Part shown: positions 25,202 to 34,087 of the stretch, one piece after another
Numbering within the stretch: position 1 is the first letter of the stretch
Layout of the letters: each line of letters opens with the position of its first letter
DNA from: Nocardioides sp. SR21
GTDB taxonomy: Bacteria; Actinomycetota; Actinomycetes; Propionibacteriales; Nocardioidaceae
Direction: 5' to 3'
Assembly: GCF_022761125.1 (NCBI RefSeq)
Contig: NZ_JAKWJR010000002.1
Location: 248,001-312,000, forward strand
Length of the DNA: 64,000 nt
Position numbers and translations under genes: made by a program
Notes under the pieces: model-generated
What the model saw: only the letters and a program-made list of their open reading frames with translations
Told to the model about the DNA's origin: nothing
The model's database searches: none

Positions 25202-26671
25202 TCAGGCCTGGGTCGGGCGCGACAGGTAGCGGCCGACGGGCTCGGTCGAGACCACGCCGTCGGTCATCACCTGGTGGCCGCGGACGAACGTGTCGGTCAC
25301 CTTGGCGGTCAGCTCGGCACCCTCGAAGGGCGTGTACTCCTGCGTGGACTCGGAGTCCTCGGCGCGCACGGTCCAGGTGACCGAGGTGTCGACGAGCGCG
25401 ATGTCCGCGTCCTTGCCGAGCTCGAGCGAGCCCTTGGTGCCACCGAGGCCGTAGCGGGTGGCGGGGTTCGTGGACGTCAGCTCGGCGATCCGGCCGAACG
25501 GCAGGCCGCGCTTCGAGCCCTCCGAGACCATGCCGGCGAGCAGGTACTCGGCGCCGCCGAAGCCGGACTTCGCCAGGAACACGTCGTCCTTCGGCTCGCC
25601 GAACTTCAGCTCCTCCTTGCAGCACGCGTGGTCGGAGACGACCCAGTCGATCTTGCCGTCGAGGAGGTACTGCCACAGCGCCTCGACGTCCTCGCGCGGC
25701 CGCAGCGGCGGGTTCACCTTGCCGCCGACGCCGTGCGCGGTGTCGCAGTCGGCGAGCAGGTGGCCGACGGTGACCTCGCGACGGAAGTCGATGTGCGGGA
25801 ACGTCGCCGCCATCATCAGCGCCGCCTCGACGGCCTTGCGGGAGGTGAGGTGCAGCAGGTTGATCGTCGGCAGCTCGGTCTCGTGCGCGAGGTACGACGC
25901 GATCGTGACCGCGAGGCCCTCGGAGTGCGGCGGGCGCGAGGCGCTGTACGCCGGCAGCCCGGTGAGCGTGCCCTCGTCCTCGACCAGCTTCGTGTACGCC
26001 GTCATGATCTCCGCGGTCTCGCAGTGCAGCGACAGCGAGATCTGGTCGGCGATCTCCGGGTGCTCCTCGCGGGCCTTCTGGATGCCGCGCATCACGAACT
26101 CGAAGTGGGCGTAGTCGTACCGCTCGCCCTCGGGCGTCATGAGGAACGAGCTCTGGTCGGCGCTGCGGCCGTGCAGGCCGTGGCCGCCGTAGAACATGAA
26201 GATCTTGAACGACGTCACGCCGTGGTCGCCCACGAGCGACGGGATCTCCTCGATGTGGCCCTTGCTCATCGGCGCGAGGTGGAAGGCGTAGTCGATCAGC
26301 GCCTTGCCCTCGGTCAGCGACAGCACCTCCGGGAAGAACTCGGAGTACGGGCCGCCCTTGTTCAGGTAGTACTGGCCGGTGCGCATGTAGGTGATCGCGG
26401 TGGTGACACCGCCCTGCGCCGACGCGCGGCTCTCGCTGACCGCGTCCTCCGGCAGCGGGTTGTAGATGCCCCAGTGCTGGTGGGCGTCCACGACACCCGG
26501 GAACGCCGTCTTGCCGCCACCGTCGACCACCCGGTCGGCGAGGTCGGTGTCGAGACCCGCCTCGAGCCGCGCGATCCTGCCGTCGCGGACACCGATGTCG
26601 AGCGACTGCGGCTCGTCCTGGCCCGGCACGACGACCGAGACGTTGGTGATGATCAGGTCGAGCTCGCTCAT
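25202..26671 (-). CDS. Hydantoinase/dihydropyrimidinase-like cyclic amidohydrolase
   Basis: 489 residues; ATG 26671 overlaps the stop of the gene before it. Binuclear-metal ligands are in place: His64 and His66 in DAHQHW, the carbamylated-Lys candidate in TSFKIFMFYG, His in SLHCET, His in NLLHLTS and Asp in SDHA. This set marks the dihydropyrimidinase/hydantoinase/allantoinase/cyclic-imidase group that opens cyclic amides and imides. It ends a leftward operon with MmgE/PrpD, cyclase and CoA-transferase, suggesting that ring opening feeds a CoA-dependent acid pathway. Confidence 0.88.
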   Translation of the reverse strand: MSELDLIITNVSVVVPGQDEPQSLDIGVRDGRIARLEAGLDTDLADRVVDGGGKTAFPGVVDAHQHWGIYNPLPEDAVSESRASAQGGVTTAITYMRTGQYYLNKGGPYSEFFPEVLSLTEGKALIDYAFHLAPMSKGHIEEIPSLVGDHGVTSFKIFMFYGGHGLHGRSADQSSFLMTPEGERYDYAHFEFVMRGIQKAREEHPEIADQISLSLHCETAEIMTAYTKLVEDEGTLTGLPAYSASRPPHSEGLAVTIASYLAHETELPTINLLHLTSRKAVEAALMMAATFPHIDFRREVTVGHLLADCDTAHGVGGKVNPPLRPREDVEALWQYLLDGKIDWVVSDHACCKEELKFGEPKDDVFLAKSGFGGAEYLLAGMVSEGSKRGLPFGRIAELTSTNPATRYGLGGTKGSLELGKDADIALVDTSVTWTVRAEDSESTQEYTPFEGAELTAKVTDTFVRGHQVMTDGVVSTEPVGRYLSRPTQA

Positions 26672-28089
26672 GCGTGGAACTCCTTCAGAGGGGACATCAG
26701 GTCGGAGACGTCGGTGGCGTTCGTGAGGTCGAGGGCGGCACGCCGTACGGCGTCCGAGGCGGCGGCGTCGAGGCGTCCCGCGACGTTGTCGCGGAACTTG
26801 GTGCCCAGCTCGTCGTCGGAGAGCGGCCGGGCCGGTCCGCCGCGGTTCGTCAGCACCTTCTCGACGAGCGTCTCGCCCGCGGTGGTGGTGAGCGTGACGA
26901 CGGCCGGGAACTGGAACGGGTAGATCGCGTTGCACTCGTCGTCGGCCACGACGTCGACCTTCGCCATCAGCGCGCGCCGCTCCGGGTCCTGGGCGAGGGC
27001 GTCGCTGTAGTCGTCCAGGCCGGTGCCGAGGCCCCCACCGCCGAGCAGCCCGGCAGCGAAGGCGAAGGGACCGGAGAACTGGGCCTGGTAGCCGGTCTCG
27101 GGCGCGCGCTTCACCTCGATCGGCTCACCGATGGTGCGCACGGTCGAACCGGCCACGCCGATCACGACCGAGGCCACCTGGTCGGGCGAGATGCCCCGCT
27201 CGCGGAAGGCGCGTCCCGCGTCGACGGTCGTGTGCGTGAAGTGGTTGGCCGGGTAGGGCTTGAAGAAGATGCCGGGCACCGACCACTCGGTGCCGAGGCC
27301 GTCGCTGACGGCGTCGGGGAAGAACTGCCCGTGCAGCCAGGCCTGGAAGAACCCGAACCGGCCCTCGAGCACGGTCGGCGGGCCGGTGAAGCCGCGGCGC
27401 ACGAGCTGCGCGGCGTTGACGCCGGCCTGCGCGGCGAGGCCGCAGTGCAGCCGCTTCACGGTGCCGCCGGTGCGGTTCGCCTCGATGACGCCGGACGCCA
27501 TCGACGCGGTCAGGCCGAGCGCGTCGACGGCGTCGGTGCCGTAGAGCAGCGACGCCGCGACTGCGGAGCCCATCGCGCCGGTGATCGACGTGGCGTGCTG
27601 GCCGTGCTCGAAGAAGACCGAGTTGCCGAGCTCCTCGTCGTACCCCGCCATGCCCAGGCGTACGGCGACCTCGAGGCCGACCGCGATCGCGCGGACGGTC
27701 TGGGCGCCGGTCGCGCCGGCGTGCTCGGCCGCGGCGAGCGCCGCCGGCACCACGCTGGCGCTGGGGTGCAGCACCGACGGGAGGTGGGTGTCGTCGTAGT
27801 CGAGCGAGTGCGCGAGCACGCCGTTCGCGAACGCCGCCTGGGCCGCGGTGACCGAGGTGCGCACACCGACGGCGGTGGCCTGCGGGTGCCCGCCCTGGTC
27901 GCGGACGTGGCCGAGCGCGGCGGCGCTGGTCGGCAGCCGGTGCGCGGCGACGCACAGGCCGAGCACGTCGAGGACGCGCTGCTGGACCGACGCGGCGACG
28001 TCGTCGGGCACACCGTCGGCGTACGCCTTCTCGGCGAACGCCCCGAGCTGCTGGGCGAGGGTCGCCCCGGAATCCGACTGAGCGCTCAT
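26668..28089 (-). CDS. MmgE/PrpD-family protein (second copy)
   Basis: 473 residues, overlapping both neighbours by 4 bases. Features of the family: LAHSLDYDDTHLPSVLHPSASVVPA, VGLEVAVRLGMAG, FFEHGQHATSITGAMG, RLHCGLAAQAGVNAA and FFKPYPANHFTHTTVD. It shares the fold with the protein at 10816-12141 but differs widely in sequence. A dehydratase, decarboxylase or isomerase acting on a branched di- or tricarboxylic acid is expected. Confidence 0.88.
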   Translation of the reverse strand: MSAQSDSGATLAQQLGAFAEKAYADGVPDDVAASVQQRVLDVLGLCVAAHRLPTSAAALGHVRDQGGHPQATAVGVRTSVTAAQAAFANGVLAHSLDYDDTHLPSVLHPSASVVPAALAAAEHAGATGAQTVRAIAVGLEVAVRLGMAGYDEELGNSVFFEHGQHATSITGAMGSAVAASLLYGTDAVDALGLTASMASGVIEANRTGGTVKRLHCGLAAQAGVNAAQLVRRGFTGPPTVLEGRFGFFQAWLHGQFFPDAVSDGLGTEWSVPGIFFKPYPANHFTHTTVDAGRAFRERGISPDQVASVVIGVAGSTVRTIGEPIEVKRAPETGYQAQFSGPFAFAAGLLGGGGLGTGLDDYSDALAQDPERRALMAKVDVVADDECNAIYPFQFPAVVTLTTTAGETLVEKVLTNRGGPARPLSDDELGTKFRDNVAGRLDAAASDAVRRAALDLTNATDVSDLMSPLKEFHA

Positions 28090-28880
28090 GCGCCGACCAC
28101 CGCGAGCGGGCGGACGGGGGAGCCGGTGGCGCCGAAGAGCGGCAGCGGCGAGAGCACGAACACGAACTCGTGGATCGCGTCCTTCGCGAGCTCCTCCAGC
28201 GCCATCGTCTCGACGATGTAGATGCCGTTCTCGACGAGCAGCACGCGGTGCGCGGGGAGCAGGCCGTGGCCGGCGCCCGGCGAGAGCATCTCGAACGCGA
28301 TCGTGTCCGCGCCGACCGCGTGCACGCCGTGGTCAGCGAGCCAGGTGGCTCCCGCGGTGGAGACACCCGGCACGCCGGTCTGGAGGCCACGGAACGTGTC
28401 GCCGTCGCCGTTGTCGAAGTGCTGGCCCCAGCCGGACCGGATCAGCACGACGTCGCCGGCGTTGATCGCGACCCCCTGCTTCCCCAGCGTCGCCTCGAGG
28501 TCGGCGACGGTGATCTCCTGGCCGGCCTCGAGCCGGTCGACGCCGAGCGTCGCGGGCACGTCGAGCAGCACGCCGCGGCGGACGATCGGCTCGATCGTGT
28601 GCACGCCGAGCTCGATCATGCCGAGGCCGTCGTGCATCCGCCCGTCCTGCGAGACGTGCGAGAGCGCGTCGATGTGGGTGCCGACGTGGGTGCCCATCGA
28701 GATCATGTCGTTCGCGGCCGAGCCGCCGTCGGCGCGCACCATGTCACCGTGGCGGCGCGGGTGGGCGTGCCAGTACGCCGGGTGGTTGGGCGACTGCGGC
28801 ATGCCGACGGTCAGCCGGCGGCCGAGGTCGACGACGCGCACGCCGCCGGCGACGGCGTCGAGGAGGGCCTGGGTGGTCAT
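28086..28880 (-). CDS. Cyclase-family metal hydrolase (kynurenine-formamidase-like)
   Basis: 264 residues with the family metal site GTHVGTHIDALSH (His65, His69, Asp71, His75). Related enzymes are bacterial kynurenine formamidase and isatin hydrolase, which hydrolyse N-formyl or cyclic amides with zinc or manganese. It overlaps the neighbours by 4 bases on each side, so it belongs to the same leftward operon. Together with the amidohydrolase it gives the operon two amide/imide-opening enzymes. Confidence 0.88.
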   Translation of the reverse strand: MTTQALLDAVAGGVRVVDLGRRLTVGMPQSPNHPAYWHAHPRRHGDMVRADGGSAANDMISMGTHVGTHIDALSHVSQDGRMHDGLGMIELGVHTIEPIVRRGVLLDVPATLGVDRLEAGQEITVADLEATLGKQGVAINAGDVVLIRSGWGQHFDNGDGDTFRGLQTGVPGVSTAGATWLADHGVHAVGADTIAFEMLSPGAGHGLLPAHRVLLVENGIYIVETMALEELAKDAIHEFVFVLSPLPLFGATGSPVRPLAVVGA

Positions 28881-30076
28881 CGGATCACTTCCTGGTCACG
28901 GAGGGCGGAGATCTCGTCGGCGGACAGGCCGAGCTCGGTGAGGACGTCGTCGGTGTCGGCGCCGAGCGGGCGACCCGGGAAGCGGATCGCGCCGGGGGTC
29001 TCGGACATCCGCCACATCACGTTGTGCTGCAGGACCTCGCCGAGCGCCGGGTCGTCGACCGGCGTCAGCATCTCGGTCGCGCGGACGTGCTCGTCCTCGA
29101 CCAGGTCCTTCGCGGAGAACACGGGCGCGACCGCGGCACCGGCCTCGGTGAACGCGGCGACGACCTCGTCGCGGGTGCGCTCGCCGATCCAGCCGCCGAC
29201 GTACCCGTCGAGCAGGTCCGCGTGCTGCGCGCGCGTGTGCCCGGAGGCGAACCACGGCTCGTCGAGCACCTCGGGGTGTCCGACCAGCGTGAGCACGCGC
29301 TCGGCGATCGCCTGGGCGCTGGTCGAGATCGCGACCCAGTGGCCGTCGCTGGTCTCGTAGGCGTTGCGCGGGCTGTTGTTCGTGGAGCGGTTGCCGTGCC
29401 GCTGGCCGACCTGGCCGGTGAGGCCGTAGACCGACGGGCCGGGGCCGACCGCGGTCATGATCGGCTCGAGCAGGCTGAGGTCGATGACCTGGCCCGTGCC
29501 GGACCTCTCCCGCTCGTAGAGCGCCATCGAGATCGCGGACGACGCGGCGATGCCGGCGATCGAGTCGGCCAGGCCGAACGCCGGCAGCGTCGGCGGTCCG
29601 TCGGGCTGCCCGGTCAGGTGCGCGAAGCCGCTCATCGCCTCGGCGAGCGTGCCGAAGCCCGCGCGGGCGGCGTACGGCCCGGTCTGGCCGAAGCCGGTGA
29701 TCCGCGCGACCACCAGGCGGGGGTTGAGCTCCTGCAGGGTCTCGGGGGAGAGGCCCCAGCGCTCGAGGGTGCCGGGGCGGAAGTTCTCGACGAGCACGTC
29801 CGCGGTCGCGACCAGCCGCTTGAGCACGTCGGCGCCGGCCTCGGAGGACAGGCTGAGTGCGACCGTCCGCTTGTTGCGGGAGATCTCCGACCACCAGATC
29901 GGCGTGCCGTCGACCGAGGGGCCGTGGCCGCGCATGCCGTCGCCGGCCTTCGGGTGCTCGATCTTGATCACCTCGGCGCCGAAGTCACCCAGGATCTGGC
30001 AGGCCAGCGGCCCGGCGAGGATCGTCGACGCGTCGACGACACGAATGCCGCTCAGAGGTCCGGTCACGGTAGTCAT
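28877..30076 (-). CDS. CaiB/BaiF-type CoA-transferase (second copy)
   Basis: 399 residues, ATG 30076. Motifs: LSGIRVVDASTILAGPLACQILGDFGAEVIKIEHP, NKRTVALSLSSEAG, RITGFGQTGPYA, and the acceptor-Asp region FGTLAEAMSGFAHLTG where the Asp of some family members reads Glu. It is the first gene of the leftward operon and starts about 8 bases after a TATGAT box on its strand with no Shine-Dalgarno, so its mRNA is probably leaderless. It activates an acid as CoA ester. Confidence 0.9.
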   Translation of the reverse strand: MTTVTGPLSGIRVVDASTILAGPLACQILGDFGAEVIKIEHPKAGDGMRGHGPSVDGTPIWWSEISRNKRTVALSLSSEAGADVLKRLVATADVLVENFRPGTLERWGLSPETLQELNPRLVVARITGFGQTGPYAARAGFGTLAEAMSGFAHLTGQPDGPPTLPAFGLADSIAGIAASSAISMALYERERSGTGQVIDLSLLEPIMTAVGPGPSVYGLTGQVGQRHGNRSTNNSPRNAYETSDGHWVAISTSAQAIAERVLTLVGHPEVLDEPWFASGHTRAQHADLLDGYVGGWIGERTRDEVVAAFTEAGAAVAPVFSAKDLVEDEHVRATEMLTPVDDPALGEVLQHNVMWRMSETPGAIRFPGRPLGADTDDVLTELGLSADEISALRDQEVIR

Positions 30077-30102
30077 CGTCGCGAATCATATATGATCTAG
30101 GA
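30077..30102. promoter_or_regulatory. Divergent leaderless promoters built on a 12-bp palindrome
   Basis: The perfect palindrome ATCATATATGAT (30085-30096) contains TATGAT on each strand. On the plus strand it ends six bases before the GTG at 30103; on the minus strand it ends eight bases before the ATG at 30076. Neither start has a usable Shine-Dalgarno, so both mRNAs are likely leaderless. A protein bound to the palindrome would block both -10 boxes at once. ATATATGATCTA is shared with 7006-7017. Confidence 0.65.
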
Positions 30103-31551
30103 GTGGCTCGTGCGGGGTACGACGCGGTCGTGGTCGGAGCAGGTCCGGCCGGTCTGACCTGCGCCGTCAGGGCCGCCCGCGGAGGCGCGCGCGTGCTGCT
30201 GGTCGAGAAGGACCGGCGCACCGGCGGCGCCCTGCACCTCAGCGGCGGCCACCTCTCCGCGGGCGGCACCAGCCTGCAGCGCGCGGCCGGCATCGAGGAC
30301 AGCCCCGAGCTGCACCTCGCCGACATCCAGCGGATCAGCAACGGCACCGAGCGCACCGACCTGGTCCGGCTGGTGGTCGACGAGGCGCCTGGCGTCGTCG
30401 AGTGGCTGGTCGGCAGCGGCATGGCCTTCGACCCCGAGACGCCGCGGATCGTCTACGGCCACGAGCCGTACGAGATCCCTCGGACCGTGTACGGCGTCGA
30501 GGGCGGCCTGTCGGTCCTCCAGGTGCTCGAGGCCGAGCTGGAGGAGGCGCGGGCCGCGCACGACCTCACCCTCTGGACGAACGCGCCGGTGACCGGGCTG
30601 CGCACCGACGACGCCGGCCGGGTGGTGGGCGTCGAGGTCTACCGCGATGGCGACGAGGTCGAGATCGACGCGGCCGTCGTCGTCATCGCCACGGGCGGGT
30701 ACGGCGCGGACGCCGAGCTGTTCACCGAGCGGCACGGCGTCGAGCTGGTCACCGTGGCGTCGCGCACGTCGACCGGCGACGGCATCCACCTCGGCCGCAG
30801 CGTCGGCGCCGCGATCCAGGGGGAGGGCACGTACCTCCCGACGTTCGGCGGGCTGCCCGACCCGCAGGCCCCGCACCGCGCGAACTGGGCCGAGCGGCTG
30901 CTGCTGACCGTCGAGCGCCCGCCCCGCGAGATCTACGTCGACAGCACCGGCAGCCGCTGGATCGCCGAGGACGAGCCGTCGATCGACGTGAAGGAGCGGG
31001 CGCTGACCGCGCTCCCGGACCAGGTCTTCTGGACGGTCTTCGACGACGACGCGGTCGCCGACTCCGGCGGCGGCCGGCCGCCGATCGTGCTGGGCTGGGA
31101 GGCCGACGACCTGCGCCGGCACGCCAACGTGCGTCCGGGCATCCACGCGGCGGACACGCTCGAGGAGGTCGCCGCCCTCGCCGGCATCGACCCCGACGGG
31201 CTGGTGGCCGCGGTGGCGGCGTACAACCGCGCGGTGGAGGCCGGTGTCGACGAGGACTTCGGCCGCACCCACCTGCCCGCACCGATCGCGGTGCCGCCGT
31301 ACTACGCGCTGCACAACCAGGGCATCGCGGTCGTGACGTTCGACGGGCTCGACATCGACGACACGTTCGCCGTGCTCGACGAGGCGGGGGCGCGCATCGA
31401 GGGTCTGTTCGCGATCGGTGAGGTGATCGGCGCCGGTGCGACGTGCGGCAACAGCTTCTGCTCCGGGATGCTGCTCACGCCTGCCCTCGTGTTCGGGCGC
31501 CTGCTCGGCGAACGACTCGCCGCGCGTCAACGGCCAGATGCCGTCCGTTGA
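30103..31551 (+). CDS. FAD-dependent fumarate-reductase/ketosteroid-dehydrogenase-type oxidoreductase
   Basis: 482 residues from GTG 30103, placed six bases after a TATGAT box. N-terminal FAD motif DAVVVGAGPAGLTCAVRAA with LLVEKD, a middle VVIATGGYGADAELF, and the C-terminal FAD-closing block FAIGEVIGAG...NSFCSGMLLTPALVFGRLLGE. Members (flavocytochrome fumarate reductase, 3-ketosteroid-delta1-dehydrogenase, urocanate reductase) reduce or create C=C bonds. It has no heme motif or signal peptide. Being divergent from the CoA-transferase operon through a shared promoter ties it to that pathway. Confidence 0.85.
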   Translation: MARAGYDAVVVGAGPAGLTCAVRAARGGARVLLVEKDRRTGGALHLSGGHLSAGGTSLQRAAGIEDSPELHLADIQRISNGTERTDLVRLVVDEAPGVVEWLVGSGMAFDPETPRIVYGHEPYEIPRTVYGVEGGLSVLQVLEAELEEARAAHDLTLWTNAPVTGLRTDDAGRVVGVEVYRDGDEVEIDAAVVVIATGGYGADAELFTERHGVELVTVASRTSTGDGIHLGRSVGAAIQGEGTYLPTFGGLPDPQAPHRANWAERLLLTVERPPREIYVDSTGSRWIAEDEPSIDVKERALTALPDQVFWTVFDDDAVADSGGGRPPIVLGWEADDLRRHANVRPGIHAADTLEEVAALAGIDPDGLVAAVAAYNRAVEAGVDEDFGRTHLPAPIAVPPYYALHNQGIAVVTFDGLDIDDTFAVLDEAGARIEGLFAIGEVIGAGATCGNSFCSGMLLTPALVFGRLLGERLAARQRPDAVR

Positions 31552-31577
31552 CAGGGTTTCTCGGCATACTCGGCGCC

Positions 31578-33407
31578 GTGCCGACCTCTGACCCCAGCCA
31601 CGCGGACCCGACCGGGTGGTCCGACTCGTCGGCGCGCTCGGTGCTGCAGCTGATGGCGGAGTCCGTCGCGGAGATGGTCGGCTTCGAGGTCACCGCGCTG
31701 TCGGTGGTCATCGACGACGAGCTCGTCACGGTCGCCTACGTCGGCCCTGAGGAGTACCGCGAGTACGTCGAGCGGCCCGACTCCGCCGACGTCCTGGACC
31801 CGGTGCTGGCCGTCGCCGAGCGGTGGGGTCCGCGCGTCCGGTTCCTCGCCGCCGCGGACCACGGCGAGCTCGCGGGTCACTGGGTGGAGTTCGAGCAGCA
31901 GCGGGTCGACCACCCCGACGCGTGGGACCCCCAGGACGTGCTCGTCGCCGTGCTGAGCGACGACGACGGCGTGATGGTCGGCGCGGTCTCGGTGGACCGG
32001 CCGCTGTCCGGACGCCGGCCCGACGCGGTCCAGCGCGACCTCCTGGAGCGGTACGCCGCCCAGGCGGAGCGAGCCGTCCTCAACGCGTTCGAGCGCGAGG
32101 AGCTGGTGCAGCAGGTCGCCCACGCGGAGTCCGCGCGCCGGATGATCCGGGCCGCGTCGATGCCCGCGCTGCCCTCCCTGGAGGCGGTGCTGCGCAGCAC
32201 CCACGGACCGCTCGTCGAGGGCTTCGCCGCGAGCGGCTCCTGGATCCACGTGCTCGACACCGACTGCCCGGGCGGCAACTACGCGCGCCAGCACGACGGC
32301 GAGATGGTGACGCTGCCCGCCGAGGTGATCGAGGAGTCGCGCCGCGTCGCGCCCCGGCTGTGGCGCGACCAGACCGTGCTCGTCGTCGTCGCCGGCGAGA
32401 CGCCCGGCCTGCCCGACGTCATCCACCGCCAGCTCCACGAGCTCGGCCTGTCGACGGTGCTCGCCGTACCACTCGGCGCGGGGGAGGAGTGCCTCGGCTT
32501 CATGGCGCTCACCCGGCGCGAGCAGGACCCGCCGTGGTCGCCGGTCGAGATCGACTCGGCCCGCCAGATCGGCCACGACCTGGGCGCGTCGCTGATGACC
32601 GCGCGGGCGCTGGAGAGCGAGCGCGCGCTGGTGCGCGAGCTGAAGCAGCTCGACGACTACCGCAGCCAGCTGATCGCGACGATGTCCCACGAGCTGCGCA
32701 CCCCGCTCGCGGTGATCGCCGGCAACCTGGAGATGCTCGGGACCCTCGAGCTCGAGACCGTCGCGATGATGCACCACGCCGCGATGACCCGCGGCTCGGA
32801 CCGGATGAAGAAGGTCGTCGACGACCTCCTGATGCTGGCCCGGGTCAGCAACCCGCGCTACCCGCTCTCGCCGGTGCCGGTCGACCTGCGCGACATCACG
32901 CTCGAGGTCGCCGACCTGGTCGACACCGCCGCGCGCGCCAAGGACATCACGATCGAGCTCGTCATGGAGCCGACCGACCTGGTGGTGCCCGGCGACCCCT
33001 CGGAGCTGGATCGCCTGATCGGCAACCTGGTCAGCAACGCGGTGAAGTACACGCCCGACGGCGGCACGGTGACGGTGAGCATCGCGCTCGGTCCGGACGA
33101 GATCGTCGTCCGCGTCGCCGACAACGGGATCGGCATCTCCGCGGAGGACCAGACCGGGCTGTTCGGCGCGTTCTTCCGTACGACGAACCCGGAGGCGCTC
33201 GCGCAGTCCGGGACCGGTCTGGGGCTGGCGATCGTGGCGACGATCGTCGAGCGCCACGAGGGCTCGGTCACCGTGGAGAGCGAACTAGGGGCAGGAACCA
33301 CCTTCACGGTGGCCCTGCCCCTGGTTCACAGCGGTCAGAACGCGGTCGAGCCCGGCTTCATCACGCCGAGGAGCGCGGCGACCAGGACCAGCGTCCAGAT
33401 CGCGTAG
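31578..33407 (+). CDS. Orphan GAF-containing sensor histidine kinase
   Basis: 609 residues from GTG 31578; CATACT lies seven bases upstream and no Shine-Dalgarno is seen, so it may be leaderless. Two GAF-like sensor regions (about 15-185 and 205-345) precede a HisKA helix with MSHELRTPLAVIAGN (phospho-accepting His371) and an HATPase domain (NLVSNAVKYTPDGG, VADNGIGIS, GTGLGLAIV). No membrane segment, so it senses a cytosolic signal. No response regulator gene is nearby. Its last 24 codons overlap the convergent membrane-protein gene by 73 bases; the normal kinase end would be near TVALPLV. Confidence 0.9.
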   Translation: MPTSDPSHADPTGWSDSSARSVLQLMAESVAEMVGFEVTALSVVIDDELVTVAYVGPEEYREYVERPDSADVLDPVLAVAERWGPRVRFLAAADHGELAGHWVEFEQQRVDHPDAWDPQDVLVAVLSDDDGVMVGAVSVDRPLSGRRPDAVQRDLLERYAAQAERAVLNAFEREELVQQVAHAESARRMIRAASMPALPSLEAVLRSTHGPLVEGFAASGSWIHVLDTDCPGGNYARQHDGEMVTLPAEVIEESRRVAPRLWRDQTVLVVVAGETPGLPDVIHRQLHELGLSTVLAVPLGAGEECLGFMALTRREQDPPWSPVEIDSARQIGHDLGASLMTARALESERALVRELKQLDDYRSQLIATMSHELRTPLAVIAGNLEMLGTLELETVAMMHHAAMTRGSDRMKKVVDDLLMLARVSNPRYPLSPVPVDLRDITLEVADLVDTAARAKDITIELVMEPTDLVVPGDPSELDRLIGNLVSNAVKYTPDGGTVTVSIALGPDEIVVRVADNGIGISAEDQTGLFGAFFRTTNPEALAQSGTGLGLAIVATIVERHEGSVTVESELGAGTTFTVALPLVHSGQNAVEPGFITPRSAATRTSVQIA

Positions 33408-34087
33408 ACCCACGGCTCGCAGCGCTTGATCGAGCCGAGGATCGCCTTCTCCACCTCGGGGGTGGAGCCCGACGTCACGAGCTTGCCGAACGCCGGCCCG
33501 AACGGCTTGAGCTGCCGGCGGATCATCACGCCGCTGAAGATGCACAGCGCGTACGCGACGACCTTGGCGCCCAGCCACTTCGGGTTCGTGTCCACGCCGA
33601 ACGGCTCGGCCACGACCATCGTGTAGACGCCGACCGCCACCAGCCCGACGCTCAGCCCGTAGCGGACCGTGAGGTCCGCCTTCTGCGAGAGCCGGGCCAG
33701 GGGAGTGTCGCCGCCCCGGTAGTCGATCAGCGACACGGCCAGCCAGGCCAGGCCGGCCACCCACGTGAGCGCGAGCAGCCAGCCGTGCACGAAGAAGTCG
33801 TCGCCGAGCGGACCCCACGCCATCAGCGTGACGCCGCTGGGCAGGATCAGCACCAGCGAGACCCGCGGCGCGATGTCGGTCGCGTGCATGATCTTCGTGG
33901 CGACCCCGCGGGCCTCCGGTCCGACCTCGCTCTTGATGATGTACCGGCTCGCGTAGAAGACCCCGACGTCGCCACCCAGCCAGTAGGCGAACAGCACGAC
34001 GTGCAGGAAGATCGCGACGGTCTGCCCGTTGAAGCCGTGTGCGGCTTCCGCGGCCTCCGCGACCATGGGTGCCAGGAGAGGAACCAT
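33335..34087 (-). CDS. Six-TM membrane protein of unknown function
   Basis: 250 residues from ATG 34087, which overlaps the cupin stop (TGATG); an overlapping GTG at 34090 is an alternative. About six hydrophobic segments are visible (for example VAIFLHVVLFAYWLGG, WLLALTWVAGLAWLAVSLI, VYAIWTLVLVAALLGVM) with His and charged residues near the first and third, recalling CopD/DUF2269-type integral proteins. It is translationally coupled to the His-rich cupin protein, so a metal- or redox-linked membrane role is possible. I do not recognise a family with confidence. Confidence 0.75.
   Translation of the reverse strand: MVPLLAPMVAEAAEAAHGFNGQTVAIFLHVVLFAYWLGGDVGVFYASRYIIKSEVGPEARGVATKIMHATDIAPRVSLVLILPSGVTLMAWGPLGDDFFVHGWLLALTWVAGLAWLAVSLIDYRGGDTPLARLSQKADLTVRYGLSVGLVAVGVYTMVVAEPFGVDTNPKWLGAKVVAYALCIFSGVMIRRQLKPFGPAFGKLVTSGSTPEVEKAILGSIKRCEPWVYAIWTLVLVAALLGVMKPGSTAF

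Noticed and set aside
33288..33321. Hairpin inside the 3' end of the histidine kinase gene as terminator
   Set aside because: The stem is interrupted, lies in conserved kinase coding sequence (ELGAGTTFTVALPL) and has no T tract.
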